DNA of 64,000 nucleotides from Acheta domesticus (GCA_031308135.1 JAHLJT010000631.1:260874355-260938354); one strand, 5' to 3'; positions 49,338 to 60,180 are shown, counted from the first letter of the stretch. Translations and numbers: made by a program. The notes: generated by a model from the sequence alone, not told the origin.

Positions 49338-51302
49338 GTGTGCATGTTTAATGTATTAAACGTCTATGACGTGCACAATTTGACTGCGATTTGGTCTTCC
49401 ATAATTAAAATTCTTATGAAAGATAGAAATTCTGCATACAGTCGTTTTAGAGCTACTAAAACCGATGAAAATGAAAAAGAGTACAAAAAACTTAGAAATT
49501 ATGTAAAACAACAAGTCAGAAACGCTAAGATTCGTTTTTATCATAATCTTTTCCAAAAAAATTCCAGTACGAAGGGAGTATGGAGCACGCTGAAAAACTT
49601 AGGAATTTGCAAACGTAAGTCAAATGACAGTTCATTAGAAATTCCATTAGATGACCTAAATGATTATTTTGCTTCCGTTGCACATCCAATAGACCCTATT
49701 ATTAAAGAAAAGTCACTACACTTTCTGGAATCACAAGCGCCACCCCGGGATGATAGCTTCTATTTCAACAATGTTGATTGCCAAGAAGTCGAAAAAATAG
49801 TGAAGGCACTCAAGTCAAATTCAAAAGGCTCTGACGATATAACGGCCAAGCAATTAAAATTAGTTTTAAAAGGCGCTCTTCCAGCACTTACACACATAAT
49901 AAACTCTTCTTTAACAACCGGATACTTTCCCCAATTGTGGAAACTAGCTTACATACGTCCCCTTCCCAAATGTATAAATTCGTTAAATCCTTGTGATTAC
50001 CGACCAATCAGTATATTACCAACATTATCCAAAGTCCTAGAAAAAATTGTACGTCAACAAATAGACAAGTATCTCGCCATAAATGATGTTCTCAATAGTT
50101 TGCAATCTGGTTTTAGGAAAGGTAGAAGTACGCAAACGGCCTTGTTACGAGTCACCGAAGACATTCGTCAATCTCTGGATCAAGGCAATATAACAACATT
50201 AACGCTTTTAGATTTTAGCAAGGCCTTCGATTCAGTAGACCATGACGTGCTTCTGGCAAAATGTAAATGCCTCGGTTTTTCTGATTCTACCTTATCGTGG
50301 ATTTCAAGTTATTTTAGTAATAGACAACAGGCTGTAGTTGTTGAGAATACTTTTTCGTCCCCTAAGTCAGTTTTACGCGGAGTACCACAGGGTTCCGTAC
50401 TAGGTCCACTTTTCTTCTTGATCTATGTTAATGATATCCCCTCTGCGCTATCAATGTGCAGTCATCATATGTATGCAGACGACTTACAGATCTATGTCAG
50501 TGGGAAACCTTCGGAAGTGGCTCATTTAGTTAGTAAAACAAATCACGATTTGGCGTCTTTACTTGAATGGTCAGTGAGAAACGGCCTTAAGCTAAACCCA
50601 TTAAAATCTCAATCAATTATAATTGGGTCCTGCCGGTCCCATAAAACACTTCAAAATCTAAAAATTCCTGATATCATTTTGGACAACACTACTGTTCCTT
50701 TCTGCTCTCAAGTTAAAAATCTTGGTCTGACCATCGATAAATTTCTAAATTGGGAACCTCATGCTCGGGACACTTGCCGCAAAGTGTATGCCTCAGTGTA
50801 CTCACTTAAATGTGCTTACAAATGCCTTCCACCCAAAACCAAAGAACTTCTAGTAAAATCACTCCTGCTCCCCCTGCTTGATTACGGTGATATCGTGTAC
50901 GGTAACATAAATAAATCAACCGCTGATGCTCTTCAAAGAGTTCAAAATGCATGTGTTAGGTTTCAATACAATATCAGAAAGTATGATCACATTTCGGGGT
51001 ACTATAAAGCAAATCATTTATTAAACTTGAAAGGTCGACGCCTGTTTCATAGTTTGTGCCTTTTCTACAAAATATTAAATACGGGTGTACCTGCTTACCT
51101 CTCTTATAAAATGTCTTATCTCAAAACCAAAAGATTCCAGAAATCCTTGCTATGCAATATTCCTAAAAGCAACACCAATTTTTATAATAAATCTTACTTA
51201 GTAGCAACGACCCGAGAGTGGAATAACCTTCCAGAAAATGTTAGGAAATGTAAAACATTGCGATCATTAAAAAAACATTTAAATACTCTTCTACTGAGCT
51301 GA
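49338..51302 (+). CDS. LINE ORF2 fragment: reverse transcriptase (jockey/CR1-like)
   Basis: The frame is 654 codons with no stop or frameshift. Residues 1-22 probably come from host DNA upstream of the truncation. From about residue 25 the ILMKDRNSAYSRFR stretch matches the linker that follows the endonuclease in LINE ORF2 proteins. RT motifs appear in order: DYRPISILPTLSKVLEK (~220-236), the catalytic Asp of LDFSKAFDSVDH (D292), GVPQGSVLGP (~348-357) and YADD (379-382). The C-terminal part has the usual basic region. It copies its own RNA at nicked target DNA in autonomous relatives. This copy lacks the endonuclease and any promoter of its own, so it is a dead insertion. The intact frame suggests recent arrival. 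It lies antisense to the transporter gene. Confidence 0.85.
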   Translation: MCMFNVLNVYDVHNLTAIWSSIIKILMKDRNSAYSRFRATKTDENEKEYKKLRNYVKQQVRNAKIRFYHNLFQKNSSTKGVWSTLKNLGICKRKSNDSSLEIPLDDLNDYFASVAHPIDPIIKEKSLHFLESQAPPRDDSFYFNNVDCQEVEKIVKALKSNSKGSDDITAKQLKLVLKGALPALTHIINSSLTTGYFPQLWKLAYIRPLPKCINSLNPCDYRPISILPTLSKVLEKIVRQQIDKYLAINDVLNSLQSGFRKGRSTQTALLRVTEDIRQSLDQGNITTLTLLDFSKAFDSVDHDVLLAKCKCLGFSDSTLSWISSYFSNRQQAVVVENTFSSPKSVLRGVPQGSVLGPLFFLIYVNDIPSALSMCSHHMYADDLQIYVSGKPSEVAHLVSKTNHDLASLLEWSVRNGLKLNPLKSQSIIIGSCRSHKTLQNLKIPDIILDNTTVPFCSQVKNLGLTIDKFLNWEPHARDTCRKVYASVYSLKCAYKCLPPKTKELLVKSLLLPLLDYGDIVYGNINKSTADALQRVQNACVRFQYNIRKYDHISGYYKANHLLNLKGRRLFHSLCLFYKILNTGVPAYLSYKMSYLKTKRFQKSLLCNIPKSNTNFYNKSYLVATTREWNNLPENVRKCKTLRSLKKHLNTLLLS

Positions 51303-52080
51303 TAATGTACGATGTGAAAGTGTGTACTCAATATATTATTATTATTTTAATTTTTATTTATTATTATTATTATTATTCAAAATTGTACGCTAAATGTAAC
51401 ATTTTATATGACATTTTTAACTTTTTTTATTTTGTATTTTCTTATACTTCTTAGGTTAATTCTTAATTTAATAAACAACAGTATAATTAGTTTAAATTAA
51501 GTTTAATATAAGATTAGAAAGTTGTTTTTTTTTTCAAATTCATTCCAGCTAAACTTGTCATGGCTCTGACTGAATGCGTCTTTTCCCTTGGTACATGTTG
51601 ATGTAATTATAATCGGCCCTAAGCCGTCGTCCTGGCCGGGTGGTTGTGTGCATTCTCATTTATTATTTTTTTTAATGAGTTCTTTAATGGATTGAGATTT
51701 TCTTGCTAACATTTTGACGCGTATGGGTTAATATTTTCTTTTCTCTCTTTCATAATTTATTTTCGGGCATCTCTTTAATGTTCTCTTGTGTCAGTAAATG
51801 CTTTATAAATTATTTTAAATATTTTATTTTGTTGCTCAACGTTGAAGAGCATGCACACTTCCTTTGTTTTCCCTGGTTTTCCCCGGCCGTTTAAGGTAAA
51901 TGCTGGGACGTTGTGTTTTTTACTTTCATTTTGTGAGCCCAGGGGCAAGACATATATAAGTTGTATTTTATTTAATTTACTAAATGTACTGTTTCAATTT
52001 TTATCTATATATGTATTATTACGTGGTTAGGCGGAAGAGCGGGCCTGATGGCCCGAGTCTCGCCACATAAATAAAGTCAC

Positions 52081-52132
<52 letters not shown>
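49400..52132 (+). mobile_element. 5'-truncated LINE with intact RT frame and (ATT)n tail
   Basis: This is a non-LTR retrotransposon fragment. It holds the linker, reverse transcriptase and C-terminal region but no endonuclease domain, so it is 5'-truncated at about 49400, where the encoded sequence first looks like the family. After the stop at 51302 come ~780 bp of 3' UTR, then a short hairpin (CGGGCC-TGAT-GGCCCG, 52040-52055), AATAAA and an (ATT)n tail at 52081-52131. A conserved hairpin followed by a microsatellite tail is typical of jockey/CR1-superfamily LINEs that prime on simple repeats. No clear target-site duplication was found. The exact clade needs a phylogeny. Confidence 0.85.
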
Positions 52133-52714
52133 AAATATTTATATCGCCATGTTATTGCGCGCTGGTGAGCAATGGCGTTTATTAATTGCAGCAGAGCTTT
52201 GTGACGTTAAAGCAATAACAATTTACATCTCGTATAATGCATGTGGTTATTTTAGACGTTATTGTTAAAATACCGTCCATGCTTAGGCATTTACTAAGTA
52301 TAACAACACTTTCATCATCAGGCTGAAACATTAATGACTTTTAGGTTGAGATTAATGAACGTGTAAAACGTGGTTACTGCAGGTGAGAGAAGCCAAGAGA
52401 AGAGTTCTAATGCCAAGTTGGATGTCTTTCCATTACGCCGAATAGCGTGTCTCTCGAATCCTACGTGAATGTTGCGTAAGCTCAAGAAATGGTTAAGGTA
52501 TGTGTTAATGTTAAGGTATGAATCGAGAGTTTATTGTAGAAAGGGAATTATTAAGAAAATCAAAATTTTAAGAGCATTCTGGTAACTATTTTATCCCAAT
52601 TTTCATAGAGGCAATTTAATTTTGATGATCATATTTATTATAAAATAGTTAATGGACACTGTCTACTGAACTTTTTAATTATTAGAAACTTTTTAGATTT
52701 TTGGAAAGCTGTAA

Positions 52715-52793
52715 CACGTGTGTGTGTGTGTGTGAATGATTTCTTTGGTTTTCCACCTGGGGTACGCCTTAAGAAAATTATTTACACCCTAAA

Positions 52794-52829
<36 letters not shown>
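52715..52829 (+). repeat. (GT)n, short spacer and (ATT)n
   Basis: GT units (52715-52734) and ATT units (52794-52829) flank a 60-bp segment that ends like a LINE or SINE 3' end. It may be a very short truncated insertion. Confidence 0.6.
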
Positions 52830-54479
52830 GCACTTGTCTGACAGAAAACTAAAGGTTCATTATGGAAAATGTATTAATAAGAATCTACATAGAACAAAAA
52901 AATTCTTACATTACTATACTTTTATAAAGTTTCATTTTCTAACAACAATAAATAAATGTTAATTGAAAGTTCTCACTAATTTAATGCAAATAACCATGCT
53001 CTCGAATAACTGCTCACAAAAGCGTCAGGCCTTAGTCATTAAAAAGAAAACACGTTTCTTTTAACAAGCTATAAAAATCTAAAAATATATTTCATCAGTA
53101 GTCAATCTGGACTTTCCGAGTCTAAAGTCGCGAAGGACGATTAAAACGATAGAAATGTTGCCTTCGAATCGGACGGGATTCAGGCGTTGGCGGCGAGCGC
53201 AAACCCTCGATGAGAGGCGGTGCTGTTACCTGCTGCACAACGGAATTCTGTCGGAACCTTGTTTTGTTTTCGCACCAGAAGATGACGCAACGATTCTATC
53301 TGGCGCTGCGGACGTGCAAAGAACCCAATCGCCCTCTGGGAATTAAACAACAACACATTTCGTTGGTGCTCGTCTGCGATATTGAATTTTCTGGCATGCG
53401 CGGAATCAATTTCTTTGGAAAAAACATTCAAACAGGTGCGGTGTTATTTTGATTGAAATAAGGTGTAAATTGAGTTCAGCTCCACGATGCACAGCGGTTT
53501 ACAGATGAAATATCAAGAAAGGCGATACTACATTCAATTTTCGTGGCATCTTTTTTTTTTCTTCGATAAAACCGAGAGCACATGAAACCCACAGAGTCAG
53601 ATTCATTTGTTACCCTACAGACAGTGCAGCCTTCCAGAAAACAAATTTATTTTGAACAACGGGCAGTAGGGGCGGAGTGTTGCCAGCTCGCAGTGCTTAC
53701 GACCTCGGTCAACGATTCTAGAGGATGCAGAGGAATTGTGGATTCTTAGGGCTGCGGTGAAATCGACGGTCAGGGCAGGACTGGGCTTGCAGCCAAGGTC
53801 AATATATCTCTCATTCCAGCTTTTTTTCAGAACAAAAGAACAGTGGTGTCAAAAAATAAGAAGAAACAGCTATCCTGTGGTGTTTATCCGTCTTGCTGGA
53901 CTTTTCTTACGAAATATTTGGGCAGAAATTTTACGAGATGCAAATTCTGAAATAGCAATCAATTGAAGAAATAAAGGAAGAGAAAACAAAAAAATGAAGT
54001 TCTACCAATATACCTGGACCGTTTGACACAAACTCTTGATGATTAAATAAACTACAGACCATTAAAATTCGTTGCTAGAGAAAAATTCCTTTCGATTTTT
54101 AATGTAAATGTGACATGCAAGAGGTAGACATTTCTGGTATCGGAATATAAAGACTATTTTTCGCACCAAAAATTATGAAGATCATTTAAAAATTGAAATT
54201 TGGGTAATTAGAATATTTAAAAAGAAACAAAATTACGAAAAGTATTACTTTAAATGATGCAATTCGCAATCTTCAAGGAAACAGACATATTAAATTCAAA
54301 AGTCTAAAAAGAAGTATTTGAAATAAACACATCAAAGAAAAAAAGTTTGTTGATCTGTTCACACGATCGCTTTCATAATCACAAACAACTTATTTTTCCC
54401 TTTGGCAACATCTCTACCAGTCTCTCTTGATCCAACTGTGGCGTTTTCTACTTCTTACAAAACCGCAGTGCAATTCGGT

Positions 54480-54800
54480 TCGGGTTCGACTTGTAGCGCC
54501 CGTCAGATCAAAGCGCTGCTCAGAGCCGGTGTTCTCGCGGGCGGCCTCCGCTCTGACGGCGCGCCGAGGGGCGTGAGGAGCGGCGCGCCCGACGGACCGG
54601 GATTCGATAACCGGCGCCGCTCACGCCGCGCCCACGTGCGCGCTGCAATTGACCCGGGGCGAGGTCAAATGCCCGCCGCCGCCGCCGCCGCCGCCGCTGC
54701 GCCGGCGCGTGCCAGACGTAAGCCTTACGTAAGCCCCACGGCCGGGGGGAGGGGGGCAGGGGCGGCCATGCAGCCAGCAAAACTGTGACTGTGGCTCCAA
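54480..54800. other. CpG-rich island with (GCC)n
   Basis: A CpG-dense segment has about eight GCC units at 54670-54696 and a G-rich tail. It lies ~590 bp downstream (sense direction) of the 55.4-kb exon. Confidence 0.55.
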
Positions 54801-55387
54801 TCGCCGAAGCGCAGGGGCACACACAGTGCTACCTTCCACATTTTCATTTCTCCTCTGCGTGTGTTGAAATAATAGTAAGAAGAAATTTTATTTGTTTTCA
54901 TTGACATTTCGATGATTATTTCTTATAATGTAATTTTTGAATTTCGCATATTTGCATCGGTTAATGCACATTGTGCATCAATACTCGACAGTTTTCGTTC
55001 TGAGAATCAGAATGTTTAGAAGACAGAAATTAAACAAATCAATTTTTTTAACACACACTAAACGGTCTATATTCACATTTCAGTGAATTCGATAATGATC
55101 TATATTTTTAATCATTTAATGAATTAAAAAGTTTAACTAATGACACAAACATGTAATGTATCAGTGTCATTTACTGAAGATCGTAGATAGATGTTGTTAT
55201 AAATCATAATTATAAAATTAATTTGTAAAAGCAAGTTTGTAGGACAATCTGTGGTAATATGATATTTGATTTAAATGAATAAAACCTTTTAGTACTCAGA
55301 CGAATGTCAATTGTAACAATTTTCTCGCTCGTATTTAGAGCAATCACGTTAAATAAAGAGGAATGCAAAGAGAGTTCATTCACTTAC

Positions 55388-55489
55388 CCAACAAGGATAG
55401 TACTCCGCACGAAACCCATATAACAAGGCTTGCTCCAACGGAGCCCGTGCGCACAATCAAGCCTGACGGCGAAACGAAGATTCCAGAGC
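55388..55489 (-). CDS. SLC7 transporter exon: second half of TM1 and TM2
   Basis: This 102-bp exon (34 codons) lies between acceptor TTGCCCACAG (55499-55490) and donor TTGG|GTAAGT (55388/55387). A G from the preceding exon completes Gly. It encodes [16 protein letters not shown] followed by the hydrophobic [17 protein letters not shown]. With the preceding exon it forms the G-S-G-I-F unwound segment of TM1, which in APC transporters contacts the amino group and carboxylate of the substrate. TM2 follows. Both flanking introns are phase 1. A small DNA transposon begins only ~45 bp upstream of the acceptor, so the branch point must lie in a very short host segment or inside the element. The family assignment is firm, because the motif is diagnostic for SLC7 light chains. 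Confidence 0.93.
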
Positions 55490-55535
55490 CTGTGGGCAAA
55501 ACGGACACAATGGAGACAAACTCCCTGGTGACATA

Positions 55536-55890
55536 CACTGTCAGAAATTTCCACAGTATATTAATGAAATGTAAATTTAGGTAATTATCAGGAACGCACA
55601 TTAAATTTAATGTACACATGTACATCAGGATGCAAGAGTCACAGTTTAATAATCATATCTGGAAGGAATGAATGAATGATCATGATGAACTGGTGATTAC
55701 GAATATACGATATGATTGATGAGAGGCAGGAGAAACAATGGGAACCTCTACATTAAATCTACATTGATTTTAACTTGTGCATTGAATTTAATGTACAATT
55801 ATATGAAGCTCTTTTTAATGTACCAGGTTACATTTAGTTTCATTTACAATAGATTAATCTACATTAAATTTAATGGAATTTCTGACAGTG
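55536..55890. mobile_element. MITE with CACTGTCAGAAATT terminal repeats, next to an exon
   Basis: The left end CACTGTCAGAAATTTCC (from 55536) pairs with the complement of the right end, CACTGTCAGAAATTCC (from 55890). Both ends are flanked by TA (55534-55535, 55891-55892), as in Tc1/mariner MITEs. Inside, a near-palindromic CATTAAATTTAATG motif recurs at about 55598, 55785 and 55862. The left edge is 45 bp from the acceptor of the 55.4-kb exon. Confidence 0.75.
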
Positions 55891-56295
55891 TAATGGTAAA
55901 CAATTTTCATAATACACATTTCATATTTTAACAGGTGAATACGTTCAACATCTATAATTATTACGTCTTTTGCCACAAAATTCGGCCCCGTAGAAACGAA
56001 ACAAAAGGACATGCGCACAGCAAAATGACAATTTGACTTGGAACGGAGTTGCTTTAAAATGGTATTTAGAGAGATGTGCATAGTTACTTTTACGTTATTA
56101 CTTTCTCGTGATTGTCAAGAGCGGTCTTAATTGCAAACAAATTCGGAAAACGGTTTTCAGGTTGAGGACTCCGCTCTCAGCTGCCTTTAGTGTTGATAAT
56201 CTTCGATGAGTTGTGTCACGCGCTATAGTGACACCAGATGCGAGATGCCCACGAGTGTGTTGGTGTCTGGTGAACAATAACTACACAAGTCAATG

Positions 56296-56300
56296 TATTA

Positions 56301-56336
<36 letters not shown>

Positions 56337-56345
56337 TTATTATAC
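56296..56345. repeat. (ATT)n microsatellite
   Basis: About 16 ATT units with one interruption. It lies 130 bp left of the fold-back element and may be a retroelement tail. Confidence 0.9.
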
Positions 56346-56473
56346 GATATCGAATTATTTAAGATGGGAGTGTAGACGGAAAGTGATTTCACGAGAGAAG
56401 AATCCTCATGAAAAACTGAGCTGGTAGCAATAAAACTCCTATTTCCCTAAGAAATCAGTTCAATTCACTGATG

Positions 56474-56842
56474 GATATACAGGATGTCCATGGAGGAAAC
56501 TCTTAAGACAATTTTAAGCCTGTTTTGTCTAATAAATTCCTTCGATATTCCGAATGGCTGAGCCTCAATATGCATTAAAACGTTGGCTTTAAAAGATACT
56601 TTCTATGCAAAAATTTGCATTGCAGAAACATATAAACACAATAACAATTTACGTGTTTCTGAAGTGTTTATATGTTTCTGCAAGGCAAATTTTTGCATAG
56701 AAAATATTGTTTCACACCAACCTTTGAGTGCTTATTGCGGCTCAGCCATTCGGAATAGTCAAGGAGTTTATTACACAAAACAGGCTTAGAATTGTCTTAA
56801 GAGCTTATTTTGGAAATTTAGATGTTTCCTCCCTGTACATCT
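56474..56842. mobile_element. Fold-back element (long inverted repeat)
   Basis: Two arms of ~165-178 bp (56474-56640 and 56665-56842) are inverted copies around a ~24-bp spacer. Shared blocks include TATTCCGAATGGCTGAGCC, TATGCAAAAATTTGC and GCAGAAACATATAAACAC. The right arm carries a ~21-bp insertion. Arm identity looks like 80-90%. In transcribed RNA it would fold into a long hairpin. Ends read TACAGGATGTCC and TACAGGGAGG. Confidence 0.75.
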
Positions 56843-56943
56843 TATCCATAAATGAGTCCGTGGTGCAGAGAGTGAAACACGGAGCGTCAACGCAGTGGCC
56901 GACGTCATGTCCGTCCCGCCACGAGCAGCGCGCCAACTCTGCC

Positions 56944-59678
56944 TCTCCGCCCCTCCGCCCTCCGCCCCCCGCTCTCCGCCCCCGCCCTCCGCCCTCCGCC
57001 CTCCGCCCTCCGCCCTCCGCCCTCCGCCCTCCGCCCTCCGCCCTCCGCCCTTCGCCCTCCGCCCTCCGCCCCCGCCCTTCGCCCTCCGCCCTCCGCCCTC
57101 CGCCCTCCGCCCTCCGCCCACCGCCCTCCGCCCTCCGCCCTCCGCCCTCCGCCCACCGCCCTCCGCCCTCCGCCCTCCGCCCTCCGCCCTCCGCCCTCCG
57201 CCCTCCGCCCTCCGCCCTCCGCCCTCCGCCCACCGCCCTCCGCCCTCCGCCCTCCGCCCTCCGACCTCCGCCCTCCGACCTCCGCCCTCCGCCCCTCCGC
57301 CCTCCGCCCTCCGCCCCTCCGCCCTCCGCCCCCCGCTCTCCGCCCCCGCCCTACCGCCCACCGCCCTTCGCCCTCCGCCCTTCGCCCTTCGCCCTCCGCC
57401 CTCCGCCCTCCGCCCCCCGCTCTCCGCCCCCGCCCTCCGCCCCCCGCCCTCCGCCCTCCGCCCACCGCCCTCCGCCCCTCCGCCCTCCGTCCTCCGCCCT
57501 CCGCCCTCCGCCCCCGCCCCTTCGCCCTCCGCCCTCCGCCCTCCGCCCTCCGCCCTCCGCCCTCCGCCCTCCGCCCTCCGCCCTCCGCCCTCCGCCCCAC
57601 CGCCCTCCGCCCTCCGCCCTCCGCCCCCCGCCCCTCCGCCCCCCGCTCTCCGCCCCCGCCCTCCGCCCTCCGCCCTCCGCCCTCCGCCCACCGCCCTCCG
57701 CCCTCCGTCCTCCGCCCTCCGCCCTCCGCCCTCCGTCCTCCGCCCTCCGCCCTCCGCCCTCCGCCCTCCGCCCTTCGCCCTCCGCCCTCCGCCCCCGCCC
57801 TTCGCCCTCCGCCCTCCGCCCTCCGCCCTCCGCCCTCCGCCCTCCGCCACCGCCCTCCGCCCTCCGCCCACCGCCCTCCGCCCTCCGCCCTCCGCCCTCC
57901 GCCCTCCGCCCACCGCCCTCCGCCCTCCGCCCTCCGCCCTCCGCCCTCCGCCCTCCGCCCTCCGCCCTCCGCCCTCCGCCCTCCGCCCTCCGCCCTCCGC
58001 CCTCCGCCCTCCGCCCTCCGCCCTTCGCCCTCCGCCCTCCGCCCTCCGCCCTCCGCCCTCCGCCCTCCGCCCACCGCCCCTCCGCCCTCCGCCCTCCGCC
58101 CTCCGCCCTCCGACCTCCGCCCTCCGCCCTCCGCCCTCCGCCCCCCGCTCTCCGCCCCCGCCCACCGCCCTTCGCCCTCCGCCCTTCGCCCTTCGCCCTC
58201 CGCCCTCCGCCCTCCGCCCCCCGCTCTCCGCCCCCGCCCTCCGCCCTCCGCCCCCCGCCCTCCGCCCTCCGCCCACCGCCCTCCGCCCTCCGCCCTCCGT
58301 CCTCCGCCCTCCGCCCTCCGCCCCCGCCCTCCGCCCTCCGCCCTCCGCCCTCCGCCCTCCGCCCTCCGTCCTCCGCCCTCCGCCCTCCGCCCTCCGCCCT
58401 CCGCCCACCGCCCTCCGCCCTCCGCCCTCCGCCCTCCGTCCTCCGCCCTCCGCCCTCCGCCACCGCCCTCCGCCCTCCGCCCTCCGACCTTCGCCCTCCG
58501 CCCTCCGCCCTCCGCCCTCCGCCCTCCGCCCACCGCCCTCCGCCCACCGCCCTCCGCCCTCCGCCCACCGCCCTCCGCCCTCCGCCCTCCGCCCTCCGCC
58601 CTCCGCCCACCGCCCTCTGCCCTCCGCCCTCCGCCCTCCGCCCTCCGCCCTCCGCCCTTCGCCCTCCGCCCTCCGCCCCCGCCCTTCGCCCTCCGCCCTC
58701 CGCCCTCCGCCCTCCGCCCTCCGCCCTCCGCCCACCGCCCTCCACCCTCCGCCCTCCGCCCTCCGCCCCTCCGCCCTCCGCCCCCGCCCTTCGCCCTCCG
58801 CCCTCCGCCCTCCGCCCTCCGCCCTCCGCCCTCCGCCCTCCGCCCTCCGCCCACCGCCCTCCGCCCTCCGCCCTCCGCCCTCCGCCCTCCGCCCTCCGCC
58901 CTCCGCCCTCCGCCCACCGCCCTCCGCCCTCCGCCCTCCGCCCTCCGCCCTCCGCCCTCCGCCCACCGCCCTCTGCCCTCCGCCCTCCGCCCTCCGCCCT
59001 CCGCCCTTCGCCCTCCGCCCTCCGCCCCCGCCCTTCGCCCTCCGCCCTCCGCCCTCCGCCCTCCGCCCTCCGCCCACCGCCCTCCACCCTCCGCCCTCCG
59101 CCCTCCGCCCTCCGCCCTCCGCCCCCGCCCTTCGCCCTCCGCCCTCCGCCCTCCGCCCTCCGCCCTCCGCCCTCCGCCCTCCGCCCTCCGCCCTCCGCCC
59201 TCCGCCCACCGCCCTCCGCCCTCCGCCCTCCGCCCTCCGCCCTCCGCCCTCCGCCCTCCGCCCTCCGCCCTCCGCCCACCGCCCTCCGCCCTCCGCCCTC
59301 CGCCCTCCGCCCTCCGCACTCCGCCCTCCGCCCTCCGCCCTCCGCCCTCCGCCCACCGCCCTCCGCCCTCCGCCCTCCGCCCTCCGCCCTCCGCCCTCCG
59401 CCCACCGCCCTCCGCCCTCCGCCCTCCGCCCACCGCCCTCCGCCCTCCGCCCTCCGCCCTCCGCCCTCCGCCCACCGCCCTCCGCCCTCCGCCCTCCGCC
59501 CTCCGCCCTCCGCCCTCCGCACTCCGCCCTCCGCCCTCCGCCCTCCGCCCTCCGCCCACCGCCCTCCGCCCTCCGCCCACCGCCCTCCGCCCTCCGCCCT
59601 CCGCCCTCCGCCCTCCGCCCACCGCCCTCCGCCCTCCGCCCTCCGCCCACCGCCCTCCGCCCTCCGCCCTCCGTCCCC
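56944..59678. repeat. 2.7-kb CCCTCCG heptamer array
   Basis: About 390 copies of a 7-bp unit, CCCTCCG on plus, run with few interruptions. Common variants are CCCACCG, CCCTTCG, CCCCCCG, and 6- or 8-bp units. On the transcribed (minus) strand it reads GGGCGGAGGGCGGA and so on, with GGG every 7 bases, which favours G-quadruplexes. The unit length and lack of stops keep every frame open, giving spurious Pro/Ser- or Gly/Arg-rich frames over 1,000 codons. GC-rich unique DNA continues to about 59900. Confidence 0.95.
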
Positions 59679-59905
59679 GCACGCGAGCGCCCCGCGGCGC
59701 GCGTCACGAGAGCGCCAAAGAGCTCACACAGCGGAGCGTCACTCGCCTCGCGCGCGTCAAATGTTTGGACAACACCCGCGCCCGCGCCCGCGCCGGCGAC
59801 GCTGCTGCACACATGCAACCGCTCCACGTGCGCCGTCAGCGCTTTGCCTTGCCCCGACGCGCTACGACGGGCTTTCATCCGCGACAGCGCACTCGCGTCA
59901 ACAAT

Positions 59906-60180
59906 TAATAATAATAATAATAATAGTAATAATAATAATAATAATAGTAATAATAATAATGATATTATTATTATTTACTTCGACTAGAGTTATACGGAAT
60001 AAATTGCCTGCGACAGCTTTTGAACCCTTTCTTCTAGGTGTTCAAAGATTGACAAGTAAATTAATTAAGGATGTTTGTAAACTTTATTAATTAGCAAATT
60101 AGGCTTATTAAAACATTTGTTGTTATTATTTTTATTATTAATTATTTTTATTTTATTATTAATTATTTTGATTATTATTA
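59906..60180. repeat. (AAT)n and TTA-rich low-complexity tract
   Basis: AAT units with AGT interruptions (59906-59960) turn into ATT units (59962-59975). After ~140 bp there is more ATTATT-rich sequence (60121-60180). A further ATT-rich patch lies at 60385-60445. Confidence 0.85.

Larger units (their letters stand above)
30671..55387 (-). other. Intron of the transporter gene (24.8 kb)
   Basis: This is the largest visible intron. Listed elements are two LINE fragments, two SINEs, microsatellites and CpG-rich islands. I see only AT-rich sequence in 30690-31480, 31720-32480, 32770-34430, 35190-37010, 37460-39250, 40750-41870, 42610-44720, 47410-49390 and 52830-54470. The segment 42370-42610 is moderately GC-rich with no recognised feature. 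The segment 49190-49400 contains a CCTGAGGAGGATTG stretch like retroelement 3' ends, but it is too short to assign. The segment 35930-36130 is unassigned. Confidence 0.8.

Noticed and set aside
56728..60090. Open frames of 720-1,120 codons on both strands (Pro/Ser/Ala/Leu/Arg-rich on plus, Gly/Arg/Ala/Glu-rich on minus)
   Set aside because: They are translations of the CCCTCCG heptamer array. A 7-bp unit without stops keeps all six frames open. There is no start context, splice structure or non-repeat domain.
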